From: a bacterium
GTDB lineage: Bacteria > CSSED10-310 > JAJRTK01
Direction of reading: 5' to 3'
DNA length: 18,906 nucleotides
NCBI GenBank assembly: GCA_024278345.1
Contig: JAJRTK010000544.1
Coordinates: 1 to 18,906 of the forward strand
In this document: piece by piece, positions 1-10,405 of the stretch
Position numbering within the stretch: the stretch's first letter is position 1
Layout of the letters: each line of letters starts with the position of its first letter
Made by a program: the position numbers and the translations under genes
The notes under the pieces: generated by a model
Told to the model about the DNA's origin: nothing
The model's database searches: none
What the model saw: the letters and a program-made list of their open reading frames with translations, nothing else

Positions 1-1
1 C

Positions 2-622
2 ACGATCCGAGGCACCACCGTGTGGGAACGCTCGGTGGAAGGAGAGCGCGTTCGAGCCGTGTTGGCTCGGGCTACGGCCGATCTGCCGCCTTGGCGAATC
101 TGGCGGACCATTATGGACTACGAGACTTTCCACCAGTTTGTTCCCTACGTATCCGAGACCAGGATCGTCGGGCGTGACGGAGAGGCTCTCTACATCTTCC
201 AGGCGCTGGATCTTCCCTGGCCCGTGGGCAATCGGTGTTTTACGTTGCGGTTCGAGCTTTCGGTTCCAGAGGTGCCCGTGGGTGTTTACCGCCAGGATTG
301 GGATCTGGCGCCCCCTTCCCGTCGCGTAGAAAAAAATTGCGGTGTCTGGACGCCGACGAACCGAGGGTCGTGGGAGCTTCAACCCATGGACGGAGGCCAG
401 CGAACGCTCATGACCTATCACCTGGTGAGCGATCCCGGAGGCAAGATCCCGAAGTTCGCCATTCGCCTGGCGAACCGGGGAGCCGTGCCGAAGCTTTTCG
501 ATGCCATCCGGCAAAGGGCGATCGACAAGCGATATTCGCGGCCGCTTGGCGAGCGTGGGGAGCGAGATCCATGGTCGGCCTTTTCTGATGCCAAGGAAGA
601 AACAGCGGGGAATGGAGATTGA
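2..622 (+). CDS. START/SRPBCC-like ligand-binding protein, 5' end outside window
   Basis: The reading frame is open to the left edge, so the true start is probably upstream; a GTG at 20 is the first in-frame start codon inside the window. The visible 200 residues look like a START-type helix-grip domain: an alternating beta stretch followed by PPWRIWRTIMDYETFHQFVP, which matches the usual 'DAPpe.vW..l.Dye.yp.f.P' segment, then the YIFQALDLPWPVGNR strand pair typical of bacterial START proteins, and a C-terminal amphipathic helix (PKLFDAIRQRAID). Such proteins bind hydrophobic ligands or lipids in a cavity; the ligand here cannot be told. No signal peptide is visible, but the N-terminus is missing. 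The stop at 620-622 overlaps the TTG start proposed for the next gene, so the two are probably co-transcribed. Assignment to the fold is fairly secure; function is unknown. Confidence 0.75.
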   Translation, partial: TIRGTTVWERSVEGERVRAVLARATADLPPWRIWRTIMDYETFHQFVPYVSETRIVGRDGEALYIFQALDLPWPVGNRCFTLRFELSVPEVPVGVYRQDWDLAPPSRRVEKNCGVWTPTNRGSWELQPMDGGQRTLMTYHLVSDPGGKIPKFAIRLANRGAVPKLFDAIRQRAIDKRYSRPLGERGERDPWSAFSDAKEETAGNGD

Positions 623-1056
623 GTGAACCAGGAATGGCGAGGCCCAGCGGCAGGGCGGTCTCCAACGGCGCTCCAGCCAGTCCCAGCTCGGCGGCCGATT
701 CGGTACTCCGGCAATTCGCGCAACTTCTTGGGCTTGCTCGCCGTGCGCGAAAGCTGGTTTTGGGCGTGACAGCAGTGGAAAACGAGCTCCGCCGGGAGCG
801 CGTGAAGCTGGTCTTGTTGGCCTTGGATGCCTCGTATGGCCAAAAGAAAGGCGTTGTCGGCCTTTGCCGAAAGACCGGGACGCCCATTTACGAGCGGTTT
901 AGAAAAGAGCAGATCGCCGCCTGGCTCGGCTGTGGCAAGGTCACGGCGCTGGGCGTCCAGGATGCGGGCTTTGCCAAGAGCTTAAAGCGGCTGCTGGAAC
1001 GGGTGGACGGAGCGAGTTCTTCCAGCCCATCAGGGGTCCATCCCTCTCGCACATAG
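619..1056 (+). CDS. L7Ae/L30e-family RNA-binding protein (YlxQ-like)
   Basis: This protein of about 145 residues has an L7Ae/L30e/Gadd45 core: LGLARRARKLVLGVTAVENE, then VKLVLLALDAS, a GLCRKTGTPIYE strand and a final GVQDAGFAKSLKRLLE helix. Members bind kink-turn or related RNA and are found with ribosomes. In many bacteria the gene (ylxQ) sits between nusA and infB; here it follows a START-domain gene instead. A Ser/Ala/Pro-rich N-terminal extension of about 30 residues and a low-complexity tail flank the core. The start is uncertain: TTG at 619 overlaps the upstream stop in a TTGA arrangement, while ATG at 634 is the first ATG; neither has a well-spaced Shine-Dalgarno. The 3' end overlaps the convergent glycosyltransferase gene by 27 bases. 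Confidence 0.8.
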   Translation: MSEPGMARPSGRAVSNGAPASPSSAADSVLRQFAQLLGLARRARKLVLGVTAVENELRRERVKLVLLALDASYGQKKGVVGLCRKTGTPIYERFRKEQIAAWLGCGKVTALGVQDAGFAKSLKRLLERVDGASSSSPSGVHPSRT

Positions 1057-2436
1057 TTTTTGGCTGTGGGACTCCTCCAGGGCAGAATTCGACCAAATCG
1101 CTTTCTTTTCTTTGGTCGCCTCGCATGGCATCGGCCCTTTTGCCGTAACTGTCAAAGGATCTCCCGGAAGCCTTACCAGAGGTCGCCCGGTTTGCACCAC
1201 GCGCTCGATGAGCCGGGCGGCCACGTCAGGGCCATTGGTTTGACCCAATGCATCCGCTATCTGGCGAGCCCGCGCTGCAAAAGAGGGCTCATCCAGAAGT
1301 CGATGGACTTTCTTCCGGATCTCTTCGGGTGTTGAACTCTTCAGGTCGGCTCTAAGGCCGGCTCCCAGGTAGACGACCCTGCTGGCATTGTCCCGCTGTT
1401 CGCCCCCTACGGGCATGATGAGCAAGGGCTTCCCAGCGGCCAACGTTTCGTTGGTGGTGTTGTTTCCACCATGGCTGATGACCGCGTCCACTTTTGTCAG
1501 AAGCTCCACTTGGGGAACCCGGGGGAACAACAGCAGATCGCCCCGCGGTTTTTGGGTCTTTAGCTTGGGAAATGCTCCCCCGGCGCTCACAATGAGCTGG
1601 TAGGCGCCATCTGCGAAGGCGGCGATAATTTTGGAGAAAACCTCGGGCTTTTTGTTGAAGACGGTACCGAGGGAGAGATAGACCTTGGGCTTGTCCGTGG
1701 CCAGGGTTTCGAAGGGAAAATCGCTTGGCTGGCTGGTGCCGCGCCCGGAAAAACAGGGACCCACGAAGAAAGTCTTATTGGAAGTGACCTTCCTGGGCGC
1801 CTCCATGGCCTCGGAAGTGAGCACCAGGGTCAGCCAGGGCGACGAAGGGTTGAGAAGATATCCCCCGGGGCCGGGTCCAAGCCCCATGCGTTGGCGGCAC
1901 CTGGCGATACTCTTATCCACGTAACGTTCCAGGTTTCGGATCCAAAACTCGTACCGCTTCTCTTTGCCATCCCATGGTCCGCCGATCGGCAGACCGCTGG
2001 CAAAAGGCGGGATCCCGTCGCCGGGATAAGGCAGCCCGGCGTGGTAAACGATGACGTTTGGAATTCCCTTACTTTCAGCGGCTACACAAGACCCGAAGAA
2101 GAAAAATTCGGCCACGGCTGCATCGGCTTTCACTTCATCGATGATCTTGGCCACTTGGCGAGCGTAAGTGGTTAGCCCGTGAAAAAAGAGCCGAACCGCG
2201 ACAAACGTCTCAAAGAAGCCCTCCGTCCAATTCAAGAGCTCCAGAGCTGCTGTCGCCAAAGGTGGCCGGAGTCCACAGAATTGAAAGCCCTGGCTTTCGA
2301 TGAACTGGCGTCGTCCTCCAACGTCGGGGACCGCAAAAACAGACTCATGCCCACGGTCATGAAGCGCTTGGGCAATACTGATCATGGGGTTCAGATGACC
2401 GGTGGCCGGCTGGCCGGAAAACAAAAAAACCGCCAA
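1030..2436 (-). CDS. GT1/MGT-family UDP-dependent glycosyltransferase
   Basis: A GT-B fold glycosyltransferase that moves a sugar from a nucleotide-sugar to a small, usually hydrophobic acceptor. The N-terminal domain begins with LFSGQPATGHLNPM and ALHDRGHESVFAVPD (acceptor side); the C-terminal domain has VYLSLGTVFN, then VPQVELLTKVDAVISHGG followed by NNTTNETLAAGKPLLIMP and GGEQRDNA, the donor-binding signature of the MGT family. The frame stays open upstream to a TTG at 2472, but I chose TTG at 2436 because GGGAGG lies at 2446-2451, inside the longer version, and because the family's N-terminus starts here. The product is about 468 residues, with a C-terminal tail of about 45 residues beyond the usual end. 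No transmembrane segment is evident, so it is likely cytoplasmic or peripheral. It follows acnA after 76 bases. The acceptor cannot be predicted. Confidence 0.88.
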   Translation of the reverse strand: MAVFLFSGQPATGHLNPMISIAQALHDRGHESVFAVPDVGGRRQFIESQGFQFCGLRPPLATAALELLNWTEGFFETFVAVRLFFHGLTTYARQVAKIIDEVKADAAVAEFFFFGSCVAAESKGIPNVIVYHAGLPYPGDGIPPFASGLPIGGPWDGKEKRYEFWIRNLERYVDKSIARCRQRMGLGPGPGGYLLNPSSPWLTLVLTSEAMEAPRKVTSNKTFFVGPCFSGRGTSQPSDFPFETLATDKPKVYLSLGTVFNKKPEVFSKIIAAFADGAYQLIVSAGGAFPKLKTQKPRGDLLLFPRVPQVELLTKVDAVISHGGNNTTNETLAAGKPLLIMPVGGEQRDNASRVVYLGAGLRADLKSSTPEEIRKKVHRLLDEPSFAARARQIADALGQTNGPDVAARLIERVVQTGRPLVRLPGDPLTVTAKGPMPCEATKEKKAIWSNSALEESHSQKLCARGMDP

Positions 2437-2445
2437 CAGAACCTT

Positions 2446-2451
2446 CCTCCC
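2446..2451 (-). promoter_or_regulatory. Shine-Dalgarno deciding the glycosyltransferase start
   Basis: On the minus strand GGGAGG is followed by AAGGTTCTG and then TTG at 2436. A purine-rich site of this strength inside the longer open frame argues that the 12 extra N-terminal codons from the TTG at 2472 are leader rather than protein. Confidence 0.55.
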
Positions 2452-2512
2452 AATGACGCCGCTGGGGGCCAACTGACGCCCACCCTTGCAACGCTTTGAG
2501 TTGTTTCAGATA

Positions 2513-5221
<2,709 letters not shown>

Positions 5222-5323
5222 GAAGTTCCTTTCTCCGTTTGCATCCAGCAAAGGTGCCGGATTCCGTCCGCCGTTCCGAAGCAAATACCCCTCCGCACCC
5301 GGAACCGCCCTTGACCGAGCCGT

Positions 5324-5713
5324 TCAACTCTTGCGGGACAGCGCCGCTCCGTTGGCCGCCAAAAAACGTGCGAAACACCCAATTCGCGGGTGCTCCTCAT
5401 GGTTTTGAAGCCAGTGAGCCGGGTTGACCTGGGCTCCGAACATGCGTTTGACCTCCCGGCGAAGCACCACCAACGCAAGGGAATCGTAGCCTATCTCCCA
5501 GAGCGTCTTGTCCGGTTCGATGGCTGAAAGCGGGATCTCGGGCTGCTGTTCGTGGATGACCTTTCGCAGGGCATCCAAGAGCGCCGATTCATCCGCGCTC
5601 AGCGGGTCCCCCACAGAATAGAGGGGCATCGAGGGTTCCGACCTCGTCCCTGTTCCACCCGCCGATTCTCCCGGCGACCGCGCAAGGTGACAACTCGTTT
5701 TATCCTTTACCAC
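5324..5713 (-). CDS. Stand-alone acyl carrier protein (phosphopantetheine attachment domain)
   Basis: The C-terminal ~100 residues form an acyl/peptidyl carrier domain: DESALLDALRKVI (helix 1), then TLWEIGYDSLALVVLRREVK with the DSL motif whose serine (about residue 78 from this start) would carry 4'-phosphopantetheine, and a last helix ending near RIGCFARFLAAN. It would hold an acyl chain as a thioester or receive one from the FAAL encoded just upstream. The start is a choice: the frame is open to an ATG at 5848, but that ATG lies inside a dispersed repeat and the first 45 residues look unstructured. GTG at 5713 has GGAGG with a five-base spacer (5719-5723), the strongest ribosome site nearby. 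ATG at 5629 would leave just the carrier domain. The product is about 129 residues from the GTG. No polyketide or peptide synthetase lies in the window to accept the chain. Confidence 0.82.
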   Translation of the reverse strand: MVKDKTSCHLARSPGESAGGTGTRSEPSMPLYSVGDPLSADESALLDALRKVIHEQQPEIPLSAIEPDKTLWEIGYDSLALVVLRREVKRMFGAQVNPAHWLQNHEEHPRIGCFARFLAANGAALSRKS

Positions 5714-5718
5714 TTTTT

Positions 5719-5723
5719 CCTCC
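5719..5723 (-). promoter_or_regulatory. Shine-Dalgarno deciding the ACP start
   Basis: GGAGG followed by five A residues and GTG (5713) on the minus strand. It selects the GTG over the ATG at 5848 and the ATG at 5629, neither of which has a comparable site. Confidence 0.55.
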
Positions 5724-5810
5724 GAAACTGGCAATACAGCCCGCGAAAAACTGCCGGACGGATTGGCCAAAATCCCCTGGCCGCACCGGCGTGACCCGGG
5801 AATCCTGCAT

Positions 5811-5816
5811 ATAATA
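5811..5816 (-). promoter_or_regulatory. Possible -10 box (TATTAT) in the FAAL-ACP gap
   Basis: TATTAT on the minus strand matches five of six bases of the sigma70 -10 consensus in an otherwise GC-rich gap. No recognisable -35 element lies 16-18 bases upstream, so this is a weak candidate for an internal promoter that would let ACP and acnA be made separately from dsbD-FAAL. Transcripts from here would have a leader of about 90 bases. Confidence 0.2.
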
Positions 5817-5830
5817 GGGTGATGACGGGT

Positions 5831-5862
5831 GTTGAGTTCCGCTTCCATCGGTCGCAGCCGCT
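5831..5862 (-). repeat. Dispersed leader repeat, copy 1
   Basis: This 32-base stretch in the gap between the FAAL stop and the ACP start matches 18290-18321 at 28 of 32 positions with no gaps, in the same orientation relative to the minus-strand genes. Weaker similarity continues for about 13 bases beyond. It contains the ATG at 5848 that would otherwise extend the ACP frame. It does not fold into an obvious strong hairpin by eye. The nature of the repeat is unknown. Confidence 0.55.
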
Positions 5863-5874
5863 CCCGCTGCTCGC

Positions 5875-7728
5875 CTACTCCTGCCTCCTGGCCGGAGCGT
5901 TGTCCCCGCTCCCCGGTGTGACCGAAGTTCCGGGGGCCAGTGGAACCACTTTTAGCTTCCCTTCCTGAAACAGGCGCCCCGACCGCTTCCGCTGGAGCTT
6001 GCCGCTGGTAGTCTTGGGAAGCTCCCTGGGCTCCAGCAATACGATGGAATCCGGCGGAAACCCGAAGGCGTCAAAGACCGCCCGGCGGATCTCGCCCGAG
6101 AGCCCGATGAGGTCTTCCTCTTTTTTCACACGGGTTTCCGCCAAAACGAAGATCCGCTCTGTCCCCCGTACAGGGTCTACGAAACCCACGGCCACGGTGC
6201 ATCCTCGGCGGACACCGACAACTTCGGAAACTACCGCCTCGATATCATGGGGATGCAGATTCCGCCCGGCCCGGATGAGCATGTCGCTCTCCCGGCCGGT
6301 GACATAGAGTTCGCCATGGGCCATGTAGCCGCGATCCCCCGTGCGCAGCCAAAAGCGCGAGGCCCTCCGTTTTTCGCCGGAAGTCTCTCTTGCCCCTCCA
6401 GCTATCCGCGCCATGGCGCGAGCCGTGGCCTCGGGGTTTCCCAGGTAGCCCCCCAGCATCGAGGAGCCTCGCAGATGGATCGCGCCCTCCAGTCTTTCGG
6501 GCAGGGTGCGCCCTTTCTCGTCCAGGATAGCGATCTCCGTCCCGGGAACGGCCTTTCCCAGGGCGGCCACCTCCTTGAGATCACCCGCCCCGGCAGGCGC
6601 CGGGACAGCACGGCCCGTAGCCTCGAACTCGGACCGAAAGATCCGGTCGAAAACCGGACCCCGGCCCAGGGGAGGAAAAGCCACGGCCAGCGTGTTTTCC
6701 GCCATCCCATAGACAGGGAGCAGCACCTCGGCCCGGAGACCCCACCGCTGGAACCTCTTGGCGAATCCCTCCAGAGTCGAGCGCTGGATCGGCTCGGCTC
6801 CATTGAAGGCCACCCGGATGCAGCTCAAATCTACACCCTCCAGCTCCTCGTCATCGATCCCCAGCAGGCAAAGGCCATACGCGAAATTGGGGGCCGTGGC
6901 GATGGTCACCCGGTACTGCGAGATCCCCTGGAGCCAGATGCTCGGCTGGAACAAGAACTGGATGGGCGTGGCGTGGATCGCTCTCCATCCCAGCAGCCAC
7001 GGAAAGATCAACCCACCAAACAGGCCCATGTCGTGGCAGTACGGAAGCCAAGAGAAGATCACGTCATCCCGCCGGCTGTCCATGGCCTCGCCGGTGGCCC
7101 AGCCGTTGGCCAGGATCGCCCGGTGGCTCAGCATGACTCCTTTCGGGTCGCCTGTGGAGCCAGAGGAATACTGCACCAGTGCCAGGTCTTCCGGATCGGG
7201 GTTGGCCGTCGTACGCAAGGGTCTTTCCGCCAAAGGAGGCTTCAGAAAACGCACTCCACTCCGGCCTAGCGCCTTGGAGGATTCTAGCATCTTCTCATCC
7301 ACGACGGCCGCGGCAGGCTCACACTGCTGAAGCATCTTTTCCAGCCGCCCCATGTACCGCGTCATGACCCTGGCTGTCTGGGGCGGCGGATAGATCACCG
7401 GCACAACGCCCGCCAGAATCATTCCGAAAAGCGTCTCCACGAAGTCGGGCTCGTTGGGCAGAAGGAGCAGGACCCGGTCACCGGGTCGAAGCCCCGATTC
7501 CAAGAGTCCCGCTCCCCTAAGGCGCGCACGGTGCAAGAGCGTGCCGGTGGCGAAGACCCGGTCTTCGCCCACGGGACTGACAAAGGTGAGGAATGGGTCC
7601 ACGTAGCCAGCTCGATGGAGAATCATCTCCACCAGGTTTTTGGGAACCAGTGGTGGCGTCACCTTTTCCGGACCATTCAGGGCCGTCGCGGGCGCTCCCG
7701 GACCATGGGTGGAACTCCTGGCGGTCAT
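5875..7728 (-). CDS. Fatty acyl-AMP ligase (FAAL-like adenylating enzyme)
   Basis: A 617-residue ANL-superfamily enzyme that would activate a fatty acid with ATP and pass the acyl group to a carrier protein. Motifs in order: VQYSSGSTGDPKGVMLSH (P-loop, about 185-202), SWLPYCHDMGLFGG (about 226-239, the FAAL-style 'SWLP.yHDMGL'), FNGAEPI (308-314), VYGMAENT (339-346), the linker between 350 and 395 ending ALGKAVPGTE, which resembles the FAAL-specific insertion and 'scG.p.pG' block, LRTGDRGYMAHGELYVTGR (461-479) and the C-terminal catalytic lysine in PKTTSGKLQR (Lys577). The FAAL assignment over an acyl-CoA ligase rests on these blocks and on the ACP gene that follows. The ATG at 7728 overlaps the dsbD stop by 4 bases, with AAGGAGG at 7739-7745. 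No membrane segment is seen. The stop is TAG. Confidence 0.88.
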   Translation of the reverse strand: MTARSSTHGPGAPATALNGPEKVTPPLVPKNLVEMILHRAGYVDPFLTFVSPVGEDRVFATGTLLHRARLRGAGLLESGLRPGDRVLLLLPNEPDFVETLFGMILAGVVPVIYPPPQTARVMTRYMGRLEKMLQQCEPAAAVVDEKMLESSKALGRSGVRFLKPPLAERPLRTTANPDPEDLALVQYSSGSTGDPKGVMLSHRAILANGWATGEAMDSRRDDVIFSWLPYCHDMGLFGGLIFPWLLGWRAIHATPIQFLFQPSIWLQGISQYRVTIATAPNFAYGLCLLGIDDEELEGVDLSCIRVAFNGAEPIQRSTLEGFAKRFQRWGLRAEVLLPVYGMAENTLAVAFPPLGRGPVFDRIFRSEFEATGRAVPAPAGAGDLKEVAALGKAVPGTEIAILDEKGRTLPERLEGAIHLRGSSMLGGYLGNPEATARAMARIAGGARETSGEKRRASRFWLRTGDRGYMAHGELYVTGRESDMLIRAGRNLHPHDIEAVVSEVVGVRRGCTVAVGFVDPVRGTERIFVLAETRVKKEEDLIGLSGEIRRAVFDAFGFPPDSIVLLEPRELPKTTSGKLQRKRSGRLFQEGKLKVVPLAPGTSVTPGSGDNAPARRQE

Positions 7729-10340
7729 GGGTTTGGCGCCTCCTTGCCCACTGCCGCCTTCACCTTTCTGAGGCGGTCCAGGAAGGGACCGGCCTTCTCG
7801 AATCCCGTGAGCGTCAAATCTGGAAAGGGTTTTCCTTCTGCCGTCAAAAAGAGAACCGTGGGCAGGCCCATGACCCCATATTTCTTGTAAAGATCCAGGA
7901 GCTCCGGTGTCTCGCGGGTCCCGTCGATCTTAATGGAGACGAACTCTTTCAGGAATTCGGCCACGCTATCGTCAGCATAGGTGTAGAGATCCAGCTCCTT
8001 ACACGCGGCGCACCAATCGGCGTAAAAATCGATCATGACGGGCCTCTCCAATTCCGAGGCCGCCTGGAACCCGCTTTCTTCCGAATGGTGCCATTCCACC
8101 TTGACCGCCGCGGCCTCCCTCTGCTGAACCGCGGTGGCCGACGCAAGCCCAGAGTCAAAGATCGCCGGCCAGCCCAGGGAGGCGGCGATCACAAGAAGAT
8201 AGGTCGCCACGGCGCCCATGGTGGCGGTGGCTGCCCGCCGCTGCCGCTCTGATTCCAGCTCGCCCATGGCAAGAACCAGCAGGACCAATGTCAGGAGAAC
8301 CAGCGGCACGAACGGTGGAAGGAGCGGCAGCGCGAAGAACCAGGCTACCCCGAAGAGCGTGGCTCCCAACAGATGTTTTACTCGGATCATCCAGGTTCCC
8401 GATTTCGGCAGGCTGGTGAGAACGCCGCTAAATGTGCCGATGATGACGAAGAGTATTCCCATTCCAAGGGCGAAAACGAACATCAAGGAGAATCCAAGGC
8501 CAAGGCTGGCTGCCCGCGATGTGCCAGGATCCGCCGCCGCCGTGGCGATCCAGCTCAAGATGCCGATGACCATCGGGCCTACGCAGGGCGACGCCACGAC
8601 TCCGGTGACCATGCCCACAAGGAAGGCGCCCTTGTGCCCCGACCCACCGATCCGGTTCAGCCGGTTGGCCATGGCGGGGGGCACCGCAAGCTCGTAAAAC
8701 TCGAACATCCCAAGCGCTAGAGCCGCAAAGACAAGGGAGACGAAGCCCACCACCCACGGGTTTTGAAGCACCCATCCGAAGACGCTTCCCGTAGCTCCCG
8801 CCACAACGCCCAGGAGTGCGTAGACCAGGGCGAGACCAAGGACGAAGAAAAGCGAGAGCACGAATCCTCTCCACCGGCTCTCCGCGCTACTGGCACCGAT
8901 GACCGCCACGGTGATGGGGATCATGGGGTAGACACATGGCGTCAAGCTCGCCAGAATGCCTCCAAGAAAGACGAAGAAATAGGCGTAGAGAAGGCCTCGC
9001 TTCAAGGCGGAACCAAGATCCTCCGCCGAAGTAACTCCTGTCCCGCCAGAGTCCGGAGCCGCCAAGGCCATACTGGCGACTTTCGCCGGAGACGCGATTT
9101 CCAGCGTCACACCGAGTTCTTTTGTGGTGGGAATGAAGCAGACTTCTTCACTACACGCTTGGTAGCGCACCTCCAGGATGAGGGTTTTCATCCCAAGAGT
9201 AGCCTCCGCGGCCACCCGGACTGGCAGGCGAACCACAAAATCCTCTTGGTAGATCCGGGCGACCTTGCCCAGGGACTGGACGTGCTTCTCCTTGGGCTTT
9301 GGAAACAGGGCCTCGCCCGCCTGGAGTCCCACCGAGAGTTTCTTGACCGTCACGTTAGTCAGGTCCCTGTTGACGTAGTGCGCGGCGGCAATCTGGAAGC
9401 GGATCTCGACGGCGGTCTTGCTTCCCGGCGCCGCCATTCCAGGGACGGCCACCGCCTGGATGCTCACCGGAGCCTCTTCCTTGCCGGTCTTTCCCAAACC
9501 TGCCTTCCCTTGGGCGGACATGTCCTCGGCAAAGACGAACTCCTTGCGAAGCCCAGTGTCAGGATGACTTTGTCCGACCGGGGCAGCCGGGGAACTGCTC
9601 TTCTCGCTTGGGCTTTCGTCGGCCGCCCCAGTGTTCCCAACGGCTTCCGGAGGCTTGTTACCGGCGGGCTCCGCGGGTATGCTCGTGCCAGAGGCCCCTT
9701 CGACGAAAGAAGTGATCTCTACCAGCAGCGGCCTCTTCACTGTCTCCGGAAGAAGGCAGAGCTTCTGACTACAGGCCTGATACCGGACGCGAAAAAGAAG
9801 AGATCGCTTCCCGCGATTGGCCGTTGCATCGATTCTTACGGGAACCCAAACGGAGAAGTCGTGAGGGTAAATCTTGGCGACTTTACCCAGGGAGGCCACG
9901 TGTTTTTCCTTCGGCTCCGGGAATTCGGGATCACCGAACGAAAGGCCGGGAGAGGGATCGAATTGGATTGAGGTCATCTCGCGATTGATATAGTGGCCTT
10001 CCGCCAGTTGAAATCGGATTTCGACCTTGGCTTCGGAACCTGCGGGCCAGACAGAGGCGGAAGATTGAATCGTCACCGAGACAGGCGCTTCGGCGGAGGG
10101 GGCATCGGCGGCTTCCGTCGAGATGGGAGCTTTCTCCATGGAGCTGCCACCACCCCTATTCAGAATCTCGTCCAGGTCGGGGCTGGGCCCGGCCCCGGAA
10201 AGGCTTGGATAGAGGCAAACAAGCGCCGCAAGGAACGTCCAAGTCCAGAAGCCTGTGCCCTTTTCGGCCTTCGATCTCGTTCCAGACTCCTGAAAAAAGA
10301 TACGCGGCATGGAAAGATCCCGTTTTTCGCTTTGTCTCAT
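7725..10340 (-). CDS. dsbD: Thiol:disulfide interchange protein DsbD with duplicated alpha domain
   Basis: A transmembrane reductase that carries electrons from cytoplasmic thioredoxin to periplasmic thiol partners. Residues 27-50 form a signal sequence (WTWTFLAALVCLYPSLSGA). Two N-terminal alpha domains follow, at about 86-210 and 291-415, each with a redox pair in YQACSQKLC (Cys190/195) and YQACSEEVC (Cys396/401), separated by a Ser/Pro-rich linker. The membrane beta domain (about 450-725) has about eight hydrophobic segments and the paired cysteines of LTPCVYPM (Cys469) and ASPCVGPM (Cys586). The gamma thioredoxin domain ends the protein with DFYADWCAACKE (Cys777/780). At 871 residues it is longer than the usual 550-600, owing largely to the second alpha domain. 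The ATG has GGGAG six bases upstream. It is the first gene of the minus-strand run, and its client here is unknown. Confidence 0.95.
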   Translation of the reverse strand: MRQSEKRDLSMPRIFFQESGTRSKAEKGTGFWTWTFLAALVCLYPSLSGAGPSPDLDEILNRGGGSSMEKAPISTEAADAPSAEAPVSVTIQSSASVWPAGSEAKVEIRFQLAEGHYINREMTSIQFDPSPGLSFGDPEFPEPKEKHVASLGKVAKIYPHDFSVWVPVRIDATANRGKRSLLFRVRYQACSQKLCLLPETVKRPLLVEITSFVEGASGTSIPAEPAGNKPPEAVGNTGAADESPSEKSSSPAAPVGQSHPDTGLRKEFVFAEDMSAQGKAGLGKTGKEEAPVSIQAVAVPGMAAPGSKTAVEIRFQIAAAHYVNRDLTNVTVKKLSVGLQAGEALFPKPKEKHVQSLGKVARIYQEDFVVRLPVRVAAEATLGMKTLILEVRYQACSEEVCFIPTTKELGVTLEIASPAKVASMALAAPDSGGTGVTSAEDLGSALKRGLLYAYFFVFLGGILASLTPCVYPMIPITVAVIGASSAESRWRGFVLSLFFVLGLALVYALLGVVAGATGSVFGWVLQNPWVVGFVSLVFAALALGMFEFYELAVPPAMANRLNRIGGSGHKGAFLVGMVTGVVASPCVGPMVIGILSWIATAAADPGTSRAASLGLGFSLMFVFALGMGILFVIIGTFSGVLTSLPKSGTWMIRVKHLLGATLFGVAWFFALPLLPPFVPLVLLTLVLLVLAMGELESERQRRAATATMGAVATYLLVIAASLGWPAIFDSGLASATAVQQREAAAVKVEWHHSEESGFQAASELERPVMIDFYADWCAACKELDLYTYADDSVAEFLKEFVSIKIDGTRETPELLDLYKKYGVMGLPTVLFLTAEGKPFPDLTLTGFEKAGPFLDRLRKVKAAVGKEAPNP

Positions 10341-10341
10341 G

Positions 10342-10384
10342 AAAGACTCCCAGGTTCGAAGAATGGTAGGATCATGGAGTCCCT
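10342..10384 (-). promoter_or_regulatory. Possible hairpin covering the dsbD ribosome-binding site
   Basis: In the dsbD leader GACTCC (+ strand GGAGTC, 10376-10381) can pair with GGAGTC (+ strand GACTCC, 10345-10350), extended outward by two G-U and one A-U pair. The 3' arm contains most of the GGGAG site of dsbD. The loop is 25 bases, so stability is modest. This is a structure seen by eye only. Confidence 0.25.
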
Positions 10385-10405
10385 GTACGTTTCCGAAACT
10401 TGCTC

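Noticed and set aside
5765-5782. Inverted repeat GGCCA...TGGCC in the FAAL-ACP gap as a terminator
   Set aside because: A five-base stem with no following T run on either strand; not an intrinsic terminator.
6247-7269. 340-codon plus-strand frame antisense to FAAL
   Set aside because: Shadow of a well-supported gene; no recognisable domain and no ribosome site.
8763-9971. 402-codon plus-strand frame antisense to dsbD
   Set aside because: Shadow of dsbD; composition is mirror-coded and no motif is visible.
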